NCBI GenBank assembly: GCA_023390905.1
Contig: JAEWBY010000094.1
Coordinates: 33,747-97,746, forward strand
Source: Pseudomonadota bacterium
GTDB taxonomy: Bacteria > Pseudomonadota > Gammaproteobacteria > Xanthomonadales > Xanthomonadaceae
Length of the DNA: 64,000 nt
Direction: 5' to 3'
The notes below the pieces were generated by a model. The model worked only from the letters and a program-made list of their open reading frames with translations. It was not told where the DNA came from and did not search any database. The position numbers and the translations under genes were made by a program. This document shows positions 33,088-42,348 of this stretch, in pieces. Positions within the stretch are counted from its first letter, which is position 1. Every line of letters begins with the position of its first letter.

Positions 33088-34758
33088 TCAGTCGCGCTGA
33101 CGCAGCAACCTGCCTTCGATCAACCGATATCGTTCGTGCACGGTGCCGGATGGCAGTTCGGCATGGGTGATGATCAACACGCTGCGACCTTCGGCCGCGC
33201 GGACCAGATCGATCATCAATGCTTCGGCCGTATCCTGATCCAGTCCTTCGGTCGGCTCATCGAGCAGCAGGATGGGCGCATCGCGCAGCAGTGCACGCGC
33301 CAGCGCGAGCCGGCGCGCCTGCCCGGCCGAAAGCGTGGCGCCGTTCTCGCCGACCCAGCCATCCAGCCCCGACGCCCAGCTCCGCACCAGGCCATCCAGC
33401 CTGACGCGTTCGAGCACCGCCCACATGCGCGCATCGTCCGCATCGGGATCGCCCATGCGCAGGTTCTCGCGCACGCTGCCCGCGAAGACCGGCGCATCCT
33501 GCGGCAGCCACGCAAGTTTCCGCTGCCATGCCTCGACACCGGATTCGCGCAGATCCGCACCGCCGAAGCGCACGCATCCGCCGTCCGGATCGCGCAGGCG
33601 CAGCAGTAGCGCGAACAGCGATGATTTCCCCGCACCACTGTCGCCCTGGATCGCGATGCGCCCGCCCGGTGGCAGCGTCAGACCGATGCACTGGAGCACG
33701 TCGCGCGGTTGCCCGGGCCAGCGCAGTGTCACCTGTTCCAGTGCCAGCGAACCGTGATCGGGAAGCGCGGCAGCCCCCGCCATAGGCAACGCGACCGGGG
33801 CGGAGACGACCGCCTGCAGCCGTGAGGCCGAAGCGCGCGCCGCCATCCATGCCTGCCACGCGGCACCGATGCCCGCGGCGGCTTCCAGCAACCCCATCGC
33901 CATGAAGAACAAGCCACCCGCGGCCGGTGCGGACAACGCGCCGGATCCGAACGCCGCGAATGCAATCGCGGCGAGCGCGGCCAGCAGCACCGCTGCCACC
34001 ACGCCCTGCAGCAACACGCCGAGATTGAGCCAGCGCTTGCGTTGAAGCTCGCAGCGCGACACGCGTTGCTGGATCGCCAGGATGTCCGCGCGCCAGATCC
34101 CGATGCCGTCGAACGCGATCAAGTCCGTCGCGCCTTCGACGCCTTCCATCAACGCGTAGCGCAGTTCGGCACGCACCGCGGCGCGCTCACGTTCGATGCT
34201 TCGCACCGCGCTTGCGGAAATCGCGGTGACCGCAGCGATGAGTGCGCCGGCACCGGCCATCAGCCAGGCCGCCGGCCCATGCACCGCGAAGGTGGCGGCA
34301 ATCCCGATCAACCACAACAGCAGCAAGGCGAGCAGCGGGCCGATCGCGCGCACGATCATTCCGTCCACCGCTTCGACATCCGCCACCAGCCGCGCCAGCA
34401 GATCGCCGACGCGGAGCCGGCCAAGCCCGAGCGGCGCCCGTGGCAGCGCACGGCGGAAGAACCACACCCGCAGATCGCGCGCCAGCGCCAGCGTGACCTG
34501 ATGCCCGAACACGCGTTCGCCGTAGCGCGAGAGAATGCGCGCGAAGGTCAGCGCACGGATGCCCGCCGAAGGAGCAAACAGATTGAAGGCCGCAGCCGAT
34601 GCGCCGGCCAGTGCGGTCGCGATCAGGAAATGCCCGGACAATCCGAGCAGTCCGGTCCCGGCCAGCAGCGTGACCAGCAACAGGGCGACGGCCAGCAGGA
34701 TGCCACCGGTTTGCCGCAGGAAAACGCTGCGCATGCGATCGGCCTCATCGCGCTTCAT
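33088..34758 (-). CDS. cydC: ABC transporter subunit CydC (heme/thiol exporter)
   Basis: A 556-residue half-transporter with an N-terminal membrane domain of six helices and a C-terminal ATPase domain: Walker A GDSGAGKSSL, LSAGQARRLALARAL signature and DEPTEGLDQDT Walker B. Together with CydD it exports reduced thiols or binds heme and is needed to assemble cytochrome bd and periplasmic cytochromes c. It overlaps the cydD end by 14 bases and has AGGAG before the ATG. No cydAB genes are in the window, so its main role here may be cytochrome c/cbb3 maturation. Confidence 0.88.
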   Translation of the reverse strand: MKRDEADRMRSVFLRQTGGILLAVALLLVTLLAGTGLLGLSGHFLIATALAGASAAAFNLFAPSAGIRALTFARILSRYGERVFGHQVTLALARDLRVWFFRRALPRAPLGLGRLRVGDLLARLVADVEAVDGMIVRAIGPLLALLLLWLIGIAATFAVHGPAAWLMAGAGALIAAVTAISASAVRSIERERAAVRAELRYALMEGVEGATDLIAFDGIGIWRADILAIQQRVSRCELQRKRWLNLGVLLQGVVAAVLLAALAAIAFAAFGSGALSAPAAGGLFFMAMGLLEAAAGIGAAWQAWMAARASASRLQAVVSAPVALPMAGAAALPDHGSLALEQVTLRWPGQPRDVLQCIGLTLPPGGRIAIQGDSGAGKSSLFALLLRLRDPDGGCVRFGGADLRESGVEAWQRKLAWLPQDAPVFAGSVRENLRMGDPDADDARMWAVLERVRLDGLVRSWASGLDGWVGENGATLSAGQARRLALARALLRDAPILLLDEPTEGLDQDTAEALMIDLVRAAEGRSVLIITHAELPSGTVHERYRLIEGRLLRQRD

Positions 34759-36445
34759 GCGGATCTCCTGCGTCGGCCGCATGCAAGCGCAGCACGCGCC
34801 CGCATCGACGCATGGCCGCATCACTGTGCGTGGCCATGATCAGAATGCGGCCACGCGCGAACTCGAACAGCGCATCGAGCACGTCGCGTTCGGTCTGCGG
34901 GTCCAGGAAGGCGGTGGGTTCATCCAGCAACAGCACGTCCGGCGCGCGCAGGAACAAGCGCGCCAGCGCGATGCGCCGCGCTTCGCCGCCGGAAAGGCCG
35001 AAACCGCGCTCACCGATGACGGTGTCCAGCCCGTGCGTCAGGCGCGCGGCGAAGCGCATCACCTGCGCGGCCTGCGCAGCGGCGCGCACCGCCTCGTCGG
35101 TGGCTTCCGGCGCAGCGATGCGCAGGTTGTCGGCGAGACTGCCATGAAAGAGAAAAGGCCGCTGCGGCGCATAGCCGATGCAGGGCCGGGCGCGATGAAC
35201 GACCGCGCCCGGTTCGATGGGCAGCCAGCCAGCGAGTGCTTCCAGCAGCGTCGTCTTGCCTGCGCCGCTCGCGCCGATGATGGCCAGATGTTCGCCTTCG
35301 TGCAGATCGAAGCTGATCGGCGTACACAATGCCCCGCCCTCGGGAACTGCGCGCAGGTGCAGTGCACGCACGCGCAACCGTGGAGCGTGCTCATCGGCCT
35401 GTGCGAGGGCCGCCGGGCTCGATGTGGTCGAAGCAGCTTCGTCCGTCGAATCGAGCAAGTGTTCGATCTCGCCCGCAGCGGCACGCGCAGCCGCACGATC
35501 GTGGTAATGCGTGGCGAGCCTTCGCAGCGGCGCATGGAACTCCGGGGCGAGCAACAGGCAGAACACGCCGGTGAACAGATCCAGCGGTTCGCCGCGCCAG
35601 TGCAGCATCCCGAGATAGCTCAGTCCCAGGTACAGCGCAATCATCGCCACGCTGACCGAGGCAAAGAATTCCAGCACGGCCGAGGAAAGGAACGCGATGC
35701 GCAGGACCTTGAGGCTGCGTTCGCGCACCCCTTCGGCAGCCTGCGCGATGCCGTGCAGCTCGGCTTCACCGCGCCCGTACACGCGAATGAGCCCCAGGCC
35801 GCGCAATCGATCCGCGAAGTGCCCGCCAAGCCGCGCCAGTGCCTGCAACTGTTGACGGCTGGCGGCCTCCGCGCCCCAGCCGACGAGCATCATGAAGATC
35901 GGCGCGAGCGGCAGCGTGAAAAACAGGACTGCGCCGACGATCCAGTCCATCCAGAACACCGGCAGCAGGATCAGAAACGGCACCCACACCACCTCGGTGC
36001 GCGCAATCAGGAAGCCGCCGAAATAGCCCTCGAGCGCATCCACGTGGCCGCTGATCGCTTCGACCAGTTCGCCACTGCGCTGGCGCCGCAACCATCGCGG
36101 CCCACGCTCATGCAGGCGCGGCAGAAGTTGTGCGCGCAACGCGGTGCGGATCTGCTCGACGGCTCCATCCGCCTGCGCGCGCGCGAACGCCGCCACGCAG
36201 GCACGTACCGCGGCGACGCATGCGAACAACCACAAAGCCCACGCGATCGATGCGGCGGTTGCACCGTCGACGAATACGCGTTGCATGCAATGGGCGATGA
36301 GGGCCGCCTGCGGAATCAACAACACACCGGCGATCACGGTGGCGATGCGTGCGGTGTTCAACCGCCGCCGGGCCGGCGCGGCCCATGCCTGCAATCGACG
36401 CGATGTCGCTGCATCCGCCGCAGAGGGCCGATCGCGCGCGGTCAC
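34745..36445 (-). CDS. cydD: ABC transporter subunit CydD
   Basis: A 566-residue half-transporter, partner of CydC. Membrane domain about 30-330 (RSGELVEAISGHVDALEGYFGGFL, RIAFLSSAVLEFFASVSVAMIALYLGL), ATPase domain with GASGAGKTTL, LSGGEARRIALARLF and DEPTAFLDPQTE. The GTG at 36443-36445 follows the TauE/SafE-like gene end by 13 bases. Placement directly behind the cco maturation genes links it to cytochrome assembly. Confidence 0.88.
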   Translation of the reverse strand: MTARDRPSAADAATSRRLQAWAAPARRRLNTARIATVIAGVLLIPQAALIAHCMQRVFVDGATAASIAWALWLFACVAAVRACVAAFARAQADGAVEQIRTALRAQLLPRLHERGPRWLRRQRSGELVEAISGHVDALEGYFGGFLIARTEVVWVPFLILLPVFWMDWIVGAVLFFTLPLAPIFMMLVGWGAEAASRQQLQALARLGGHFADRLRGLGLIRVYGRGEAELHGIAQAAEGVRERSLKVLRIAFLSSAVLEFFASVSVAMIALYLGLSYLGMLHWRGEPLDLFTGVFCLLLAPEFHAPLRRLATHYHDRAAARAAAGEIEHLLDSTDEAASTTSSPAALAQADEHAPRLRVRALHLRAVPEGGALCTPISFDLHEGEHLAIIGASGAGKTTLLEALAGWLPIEPGAVVHRARPCIGYAPQRPFLFHGSLADNLRIAAPEATDEAVRAAAQAAQVMRFAARLTHGLDTVIGERGFGLSGGEARRIALARLFLRAPDVLLLDEPTAFLDPQTERDVLDALFEFARGRILIMATHSDAAMRRCGRVLRLHAADAGDPHEAR

Positions 36446-36458
36446 GCCGGCGCGACCG

Positions 36459-37190
36459 TCATGCCGGCAGCGTGCGGCACCCGAGCGCGCTCAGTACGGC
36501 ATGCATCGCCGGCACGTGCATCAACCACGGCGCACTCAATGTCAGCACGCCGGCCGTGAGCACCACGCAGGCCGCGAGCGTGCGCAGCGCCGGTCGCTGC
36601 AGCCAGCGCCCCATGCGCGCGCCGGACCAGGTGAGCGGCACCATCATCGGCAGCGTGCCGAGCCCGAAGGCCAGCATCGTCAGCGCCGCATCGCGCGCAT
36701 TGGCCTGCAACCACGCCGCGGTCAGCATCGTCATGCTGACGCCGCACGGCAGCCAGCCCCACAGCATGCCCATGCCGAAGCGCCGCAGGCCCGTGTCGGC
36801 CGGCATCAGCCGGGATTGCAGCGGACGCAGCAGGTTCCAGAAGCGCGCGGCCGGACGAGCGAGAAAGTTGAAGCGGCCGCGACGATCGAGCAGCCGCAGC
36901 GCGACGAAGACCAGCACCAGACCGACGGCCATGCGCAGGCCGAGCGCGAGCCAGTCCATCCGGAACACGCGCAGCAGGCCACCGCCGAGTCCGCCCACGA
37001 TCGCGCCGGCCAGCACATAACCGCCCATGCGTCCGAGGTTCACCTGCAATGCCGGCCACCAGCCGTTGCGCTGGCTCACCGCGGAGAAGCCGGTCGCGAT
37101 GCCGCCGCACATCGCCGCGCAGTGCACGCCGCCGAGCAGGCCGCTCAACCACGCCGCGAGCAGGGTCAGGCCATCAACCGGCATCATCAT
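36459..37190 (-). CDS. TauE/SafE-type membrane protein of the cco maturation cluster
   Basis: About 243 residues with six or so membrane helices and the family's opening AAWLSGLLGGVHCAAMCGGI, conserved MGMLWGWLPCGVSMTMLTAAW, and FGLGTLPMMVPLTWSG. The two cysteine motifs (HCAAMCGG and PCG) suggest copper or thiol handling. Such genes commonly follow ccoS in cbb3 clusters, where a role in copper supply or assembly is suspected but not proven. Three consecutive ATG codons (37182-37190) are possible starts; the frame is open further, to 37235. It overlaps ccoS by about 17 bases. Confidence 0.82.
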   Translation of the reverse strand: MMMPVDGLTLLAAWLSGLLGGVHCAAMCGGIATGFSAVSQRNGWWPALQVNLGRMGGYVLAGAIVGGLGGGLLRVFRMDWLALGLRMAVGLVLVFVALRLLDRRGRFNFLARPAARFWNLLRPLQSRLMPADTGLRRFGMGMLWGWLPCGVSMTMLTAAWLQANARDAALTMLAFGLGTLPMMVPLTWSGARMGRWLQRPALRTLAACVVLTAGVLTLSAPWLMHVPAMHAVLSALGCRTLPA

Positions 37191-37371
37191 CCCGCCGCGA
37201 TGCCGACTCGCCATGCTTCCGGGCCGGCGGTGCATTCTCGTCGTCGAGGATGTCCAGCGGCGGCGTGTCGAGATCGTCGAACTGGCCGCCGCGCACCGCC
37301 CACACGAACGCCGCGATCGCCGCGCCGAGCAGCAACAGGCTGATGGGTATCAACATCAACAGGATCGTCAT
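37174..37371 (-). CDS. ccoS: cbb3-type oxidase assembly protein CcoS
   Basis: A 65-residue single-pass membrane protein with the typical N-terminus MTILLMLIPISLLLLGAAIAAFVWAVRGGQFDDLDTP. CcoS is needed for insertion of heme and copper into the oxidase. It starts in the ccoI stop (ATGA overlap) and its end overlaps the next gene. Confidence 0.92.
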   Translation of the reverse strand: MTILLMLIPISLLLLGAAIAAFVWAVRGGQFDDLDTPPLDILDDENAPPARKHGESASRRDDDAG

Positions 37372-39764
37372 CGGGATTCCGTCACGGGAGCGGACACGCG
37401 CGTCAGGCGCAGGGCGTTGAGCGTGACCAGCAGCGAGGACAGCGCCATGCCCAGCGCCGCCAGCCACGGCGTGACCCAGCCCATCGCCGCCAGCGGCAGC
37501 GCGAGCAGATTGTAGGCCAGCGCCCATCCCAGGTTCTGGCGGATGACCCGTTGTGTGCGCCGGGCGAGCTCCACCGTCGCGGGCAGGCGCGAGAGCGTGC
37601 TGCCGGTCATCACCAGATCGGCGGCACGCTGCGCGAGCGGCGCGCCCTGCCCCATGGCGACCGAGACGTCGGCACCGGCGAGCACCGGCGCGTCGTTGAT
37701 GCCGTCGCCGACCATCGCCACGATGCGGCCGCGCGCCTGCAAGGCGTGCACGTAGGCGAGCTTGTCCTCGGGCGTCTGCCGCGCGCGCGGCGCATCGATG
37801 CCCAAGCGTCCGGCGAAGTCGTGCACCGCGCGTTCGCCATCGCCGCTGGCCAGATGGACCTGCAAGCCCTGGGCGCGCAACGCGGCGATCGCGACCCGCG
37901 CGTCATCGCGTTCGGCTTCGCGCAACCGGAAGCGGGCGAAGCGATGTTCGCCATCACCGAGCCAGATCGCGCCGTCATCTTCGCCGCCGAATGCGAACGG
38001 CGCCTGGCCCAGCCGCCAACTGCAGCCGACGACCGTGCCGGCCACGCCCTGCCCTGTCACCGTCTGCACGTCGTGGGCGTGCCCGGTTTCGATGCCGTCC
38101 TGCCGGAACGCGTGCGCGAGCGGATGGCCACTGTCGCGTTCGAGTGCGGCGGCGATCATCAGCGCCTGATCGCGCGACATGCCATTGAAGACTTCGGTCT
38201 CGATCGACAGGGATTGCGGATCACTCAGCGTGCCGGTCTTGTCGAACACGATGTCGTCGGCACGCGCGAAGGTGTCCAGCGCATCGGCGCGCGTGGCCAG
38301 CACGCCCAGCCGTGCGAGCGCACCGTGTGCGGCGGCCAGCGCGGTCGGCACGGACAGCGACAGCGCGCAGGGGCAACTGATCACCAGCAGCGCCAGCGTC
38401 ACTTCGAACGCGCGTTGCGGCGCATGGAAATGCCACACCGTGTAAACGACCACCGCCGCCAGCAGCAGGCCGGCCACGAAGCGGCCGCCGATGCGATCGG
38501 CCACGCGGGCGATTGGCGGGCGATGCGCCTGTGCCTGTTCGACAAGGCGTGCCAGTTGCGACAACCGCGTCGCGCTGCCCACATCGGTGACACGGATGCG
38601 CGCGGGACGCTCGCGGCACAGCGTTCCCGCATACACCGCGGCGCCCAGCCGCTTGTGCACCGGACGCGATTCGCCGGTCAGCAGCGCCTCCTCGAAGCTG
38701 GCCTCCTCATCGAGCAGCACGCCATCGGCCGGCACGTTCTCGCCCGCGGCCACGCGCACCACGTCGTTCTGCGCCAGCGTGCCCACCGGCACCGATTCGC
38801 GCTGTCCGCCCGCGCCTTCGCGCACGGCGAACGCCGGCCGCGCGCGCGCCAGCGCATCGACCTGCGCGGTCGCGATGTTGCGTGCGCGTTGTTCGAGCAT
38901 GCGCGCGGCCAGCAGCAGGAACACGAACATCACCGCCGCGTCGTACCACACATGCGCGCCGCCACGGATCGTTTCGATCAGGCTCGCCAGATACGCCAGC
39001 AGGGTCGAGCCGGCGATCAGCGTATCCATGCCGAGGTGACGCTCGCGCAGTTCGCGCCACGCACCGGCCAGGAACGGCCAGCCGGAATAGAACACCACCG
39101 GCGCCGAGACCAGGAACGTCAGCCAGCGGAAGAAATCGCGCGTCGGGATCGGCATCGTCGAATCGACGTCCAGATATAGCGCTTCGGCCAGCATCATCGC
39201 CTGCAATGCGCCAAGGCCGGCAATGCCCAGACGCAGCAGCCAGCGATTGCGTTCGCGCACGCGCGCGCGCTCGCTGGCCTCGCCTCCGGCCAGATAGGGC
39301 CGATAACCGAGCATGGTCATGCGTTGCAGCAAGCGCGAAAGCGGCGCCTGCTCCGGCTTCCATGCAATGCGCACGCGACCGGTCACCGCGTTGGCGGTGC
39401 TGTCGATCACGCCCGGCTCCCGCGCCAGCGCGCGATCGATCAGCCACGCGCATGCGGCGCAGCGCATGCCGTCGGTCAGCAGGATGATCTCGCGCCCGCC
39501 ATCGACCGGATGGCTGTGTTCGACCAGGACTCCATCGCGATCCCAGACGGTCAGGTCGACGCCGTCCTCGTCGACGCGGCCGGCCGCCGTGCTGCGCAGA
39601 CGGTAGTAGCTGCCGAGATCCGAGTGGCGGATCCATTCGGCCGCCGCCGCGCATCCGTGGCAGCAGAACGCCAGCAGTTCCTCATCGATGTGCCGCGTGA
39701 TGGCTTCAGCAGGCAGTCCCTCGCCACAGTGATAGCAACGCGGCGGGGACGCCGGGGCATTCAC
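37368..39764 (-). CDS. ccoI: Copper-exporting P-type ATPase CcoI (FixI)
   Basis: A 798-residue heavy-metal P1B-type ATPase supplying copper for the cbb3 active site. N-terminal cysteine region (CYHCGEGLP, CCHGC), then a metal-binding domain with GMRCAACAW, eight membrane helices with the CPC motif (SCPCALSLSVP), phosphorylation site DKTGT, TGES and the hinge GDGINDAPVL. The GTG at 39762-39764 overlaps the ccoH stop (GTGA), and the frame extends upstream only as antisense-like sequence. Part of the ccoGHIS block. Confidence 0.95.
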   Translation of the reverse strand: MNAPASPPRCYHCGEGLPAEAITRHIDEELLAFCCHGCAAAAEWIRHSDLGSYYRLRSTAAGRVDEDGVDLTVWDRDGVLVEHSHPVDGGREIILLTDGMRCAACAWLIDRALAREPGVIDSTANAVTGRVRIAWKPEQAPLSRLLQRMTMLGYRPYLAGGEASERARVRERNRWLLRLGIAGLGALQAMMLAEALYLDVDSTMPIPTRDFFRWLTFLVSAPVVFYSGWPFLAGAWRELRERHLGMDTLIAGSTLLAYLASLIETIRGGAHVWYDAAVMFVFLLLAARMLEQRARNIATAQVDALARARPAFAVREGAGGQRESVPVGTLAQNDVVRVAAGENVPADGVLLDEEASFEEALLTGESRPVHKRLGAAVYAGTLCRERPARIRVTDVGSATRLSQLARLVEQAQAHRPPIARVADRIGGRFVAGLLLAAVVVYTVWHFHAPQRAFEVTLALLVISCPCALSLSVPTALAAAHGALARLGVLATRADALDTFARADDIVFDKTGTLSDPQSLSIETEVFNGMSRDQALMIAAALERDSGHPLAHAFRQDGIETGHAHDVQTVTGQGVAGTVVGCSWRLGQAPFAFGGEDDGAIWLGDGEHRFARFRLREAERDDARVAIAALRAQGLQVHLASGDGERAVHDFAGRLGIDAPRARQTPEDKLAYVHALQARGRIVAMVGDGINDAPVLAGADVSVAMGQGAPLAQRAADLVMTGSTLSRLPATVELARRTQRVIRQNLGWALAYNLLALPLAAMGWVTPWLAALGMALSSLLVTLNALRLTRVSAPVTESR

Positions 39765-40273
39765 GTGCCGTCGCTCTCCGCTATCACGGGCGCCAGTCGC
39801 GCCGCGTGCTGATCCTTCGGCAGGCGGCCCTTGATGCGCCATTCGCCGTTCTTCGGCGTGATCTGCAGACGCCAGTCATGTCCCAGATCGAGATCCGGCA
39901 CGGTCACCCGCCAGCCCAGTCCGCCGGGCAGCAAGCTAAGCTGCCGGTCCTGCTCCTTGAGGGTGGGATGCAGCAGTTGCAGTTCCAGGGGCGCCTTGCG
40001 ATCGAGTTCACCGGTCACCGGAATGACTTCCAGCGCATCGCGATCCACGCGCAGCACCACGCTGATGTCCATCTGGCGGGCGCGCTGGTCCGGGCCGAGA
40101 TCGGTGGTCTGGATTTGCGAAACGCGATCGACCTTGTCGATCACCGCATCGGTGCCGCCGCTGCGCGCGGCGATCACGACCAGGCTTACACCGGCGATGA
40201 CCGAGGCCAGTGGCAGCGCGATCACCAGCCAGACCATCGGCTCGCGCCAGGCGGAACGGGGGGATTCATTCAT
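39761..40273 (-). CDS. ccoH: cbb3 assembly protein CcoH (FixH)
   Basis: A 170-residue protein with one membrane helix (about 13-35) and a periplasmic FixH domain (VIPVTGELDRKAPLELQLLHPTLKEQDRQLSL ... WRLQITPKNGEWRIKGRLP). It is required for cbb3 assembly and is known to contact CcoN. It overlaps ccoG by 4 bases and ccoI by 4 bases, so the three are translated together. Confidence 0.92.
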   Translation of the reverse strand: MNESPRSAWREPMVWLVIALPLASVIAGVSLVVIAARSGGTDAVIDKVDRVSQIQTTDLGPDQRARQMDISVVLRVDRDALEVIPVTGELDRKAPLELQLLHPTLKEQDRQLSLLPGGLGWRVTVPDLDLGHDWRLQITPKNGEWRIKGRLPKDQHAARLAPVIAESDGT

Positions 40274-41820
40274 GGCGTGGGTCCAAAGTAACTGCTTTCG
40301 ACGACCTTGCTGGACGCGCCATCATCACGTTCGACGATGAAGCGCAGCGCATGGCGTCCCTTCACATGGTTGGGCGCGCTGACGGTCAACGGCACCGAAA
40401 CGACTTCTTCCGCATCGACCTTCACGGCCTGCGCGGCACTGGAGAGAATCAAGGCCGGTTCGCCCGACTCCAGGCGGATGCGATAGCCGTGGGCCTGCTG
40501 ATCCTTGTTGATGAGCTTCAGCGTGTAGTCGTTGGCGACGGTGCCATCGCCGGATTCGCGATAGAGCGCATTGCGATCGCGCAGTACTTCGGCGATGAGA
40601 TCGCTGCGGTGGCCGACGCCCCAGGCCCAGCCGGCCAGCAGCAGCGTCAGGATCGTGCCGTACACGAACACGCGCGGGCGCAGCACGCGGGTGCTCTTGC
40701 CGTCGATCGCGTTCTGCGTCGAATAGCGGATCAGGCCCTGCGGATAACCCATTTTGCCCATCACGTCGTCGCAGGCGTCGATGCACGCGCCGCACGCGAT
40801 GCATTCGTACTGCAGGCCGTTGCGGATGTCGATGCCGGTCGGGCAGACCTGGACGCAGATCGTGCAGTCGATGCAGTCGCCCAGTTGATCAGGCGCGAAC
40901 TTGGGCAGCGGTTCGGAGGTCACGCCCGCGCCGCCGAAGGTGATCGTGCCGCGCGCCTGCAGGCGGTTGTCCGCCGCGGTGGGGTGCTGGTAAGCGCGGA
41001 ACACGTAATCGTAGGCGGTCGCGGCATCGAGCAGGCCGCGTGCGCGTTCGAGCACGCTGGCCAGGCCGCGCTTGCGCGGGCCGCGCGGCTCACCGCGCAT
41101 CGGGTCATAGGCGATGATCAGCGTGTTGCGATCGAACATCGCGCTCTGGAACCGGGCATAGGGGCACATGTACTTGCAGACCTGCTCACGCAGGAAGCCT
41201 GCATTGCCCCAGGTCGCCAAGGCGTAAAACAGCACCCAGAACGTCTCCCAGCCGCCCCAGCCCAGCGGCGCGCGCATGGCCAGTTCGCGGATGGGCGTGA
41301 AGAATCCGACGAAGGTGAAGCCCGTCCACAGCGCGAACGCCAGCCACAGCACATGCTTGCTGCCCTTGCGCAGGATTTTCTGGCGATTCCACGGACCGGC
41401 GTCCAGCTTCATGCGCTGGCTGCGATCGCCCTCGGTCCAGCGTTCCATCCACAGGAACACCTCGGTCCACACCGTCTGCGGGCAGGCGTATCCGCAGAAC
41501 AGCCGGCCCGCCAGCGCGGTGAAGAAGAACAGCGCCATCGCCGCGATGATCAGCAGCAGTGCAAGGAACAGGAAATCCTGCGGCCAGAACGACAGGCCGA
41601 ACACGTAGAACTTGCGCGCCGGCAGATCGAACAGCACGGCCTGGCGGCCGTCCCAGCGCAGCCACGGAAACAGATAGAACATGCCCAGCAGCCAGAACAC
41701 CGCGGCCGTGCGCAGGCGATCGAAACGACCGGACACGTCGCGCGGATAGATCTTGCGTTCGCTGACGTAGAGCGAATTGCCCTGGTCGTCGACGACGTCG
41801 ATGGGGATCTGGCGGTTCAT
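40270..41820 (-). CDS. ccoG: CcoG (FixG/RdxA) ferredoxin-like membrane protein
   Basis: A 516-residue inner-membrane protein with about five helices and two 4Fe-4S clusters (CIDCTICVQVCPTGIDIRNG and CIACGACIDACDDVM), plus CGYACPQTVW and KYMCPYARFQ. The C-terminal Ig-like domain (HYGxxI/L-type, YTLKLINKDQQAHGYRIRLESG) is periplasmic. It is thought to reduce copper for cbb3 assembly. Start ATG at 41818-41820. A 208-base gap separates it from the small membrane protein upstream. Confidence 0.95.
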   Translation of the reverse strand: MNRQIPIDVVDDQGNSLYVSERKIYPRDVSGRFDRLRTAAVFWLLGMFYLFPWLRWDGRQAVLFDLPARKFYVFGLSFWPQDFLFLALLLIIAAMALFFFTALAGRLFCGYACPQTVWTEVFLWMERWTEGDRSQRMKLDAGPWNRQKILRKGSKHVLWLAFALWTGFTFVGFFTPIRELAMRAPLGWGGWETFWVLFYALATWGNAGFLREQVCKYMCPYARFQSAMFDRNTLIIAYDPMRGEPRGPRKRGLASVLERARGLLDAATAYDYVFRAYQHPTAADNRLQARGTITFGGAGVTSEPLPKFAPDQLGDCIDCTICVQVCPTGIDIRNGLQYECIACGACIDACDDVMGKMGYPQGLIRYSTQNAIDGKSTRVLRPRVFVYGTILTLLLAGWAWGVGHRSDLIAEVLRDRNALYRESGDGTVANDYTLKLINKDQQAHGYRIRLESGEPALILSSAAQAVKVDAEEVVSVPLTVSAPNHVKGRHALRFIVERDDGASSKVVESSYFGPTP

Positions 41821-42028
41821 GGCGTGGCCCCCGTGCAGGGGCGTGGGAAATCGCGAATCGGATTCAGGATGATGGTCATGGCAATGGCTTCGCCGGCATC
41901 CACCGGCGTGGCGGAAGACTCGAGCGCGCCGCACGCATGAGGCACGTTGCGCCCATCTGACAGGCGTTCAGTTTCGACGTTGCGACCGTGGAATGGGAGG
42001 GACGTTTTGTCGCACTCCCGCACCTGCT

Positions 42029-42325
42029 TCAGTCCGGAGGCAGCGCGCGATTGAAGCGGCTGGAGGGCCGCAGTAGTATCCAGGTGAAAAGACTGGACGA
42101 TGCAGTGGCCAGCCAGAACATGAAAAAGCCCAGCGTGTAGCCGAGCTCGCGGGTCATGGGCCAGGAAGGAAACGTGGCATCGCGCAGTTGCAGCGGGTCG
42201 ACGAAGGCGAAGAACACCATCGTGGCGACGCCGGCCGCAAAAAAGCTCGGCCAGAGAATCGCCCCGACCCGCTGGGCAAGCGGGCGGGGCGGATGTTCGA
42301 ACCGCGGTTGCGTGAAGTCGGTCAT
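42029..42325 (-). CDS. 98-residue two-helix membrane protein within the cco operon
   Basis: Two membrane helices (about 21-43 AILWPSFFAAGVATMVFFAFV and 63-83 LGYTLGFFMFWLATASSSLFTWI) with a short loop (DPLQLRDATFPSWPMTRE) between. I know no named family. It starts 23 bases after ccoP and shares its strand, so it is likely transcribed with the oxidase. It could be a cbb3 assembly factor or accessory subunit; this is inference from position only. Confidence 0.75.
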   Translation of the reverse strand: MTDFTQPRFEHPPRPLAQRVGAILWPSFFAAGVATMVFFAFVDPLQLRDATFPSWPMTRELGYTLGFFMFWLATASSSLFTWILLRPSSRFNRALPPD

Positions 42326-42348
42326 GGCGGTCCGAATCTGTGCATTTC

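Noticed and set aside
34535..36559. 674-codon plus-strand frame
   Set aside because: Antisense of cydD and cydC, which carry full ABC motifs.
40210..41940. 576-codon plus-strand frame
   Set aside because: Antisense of ccoG and ccoH.
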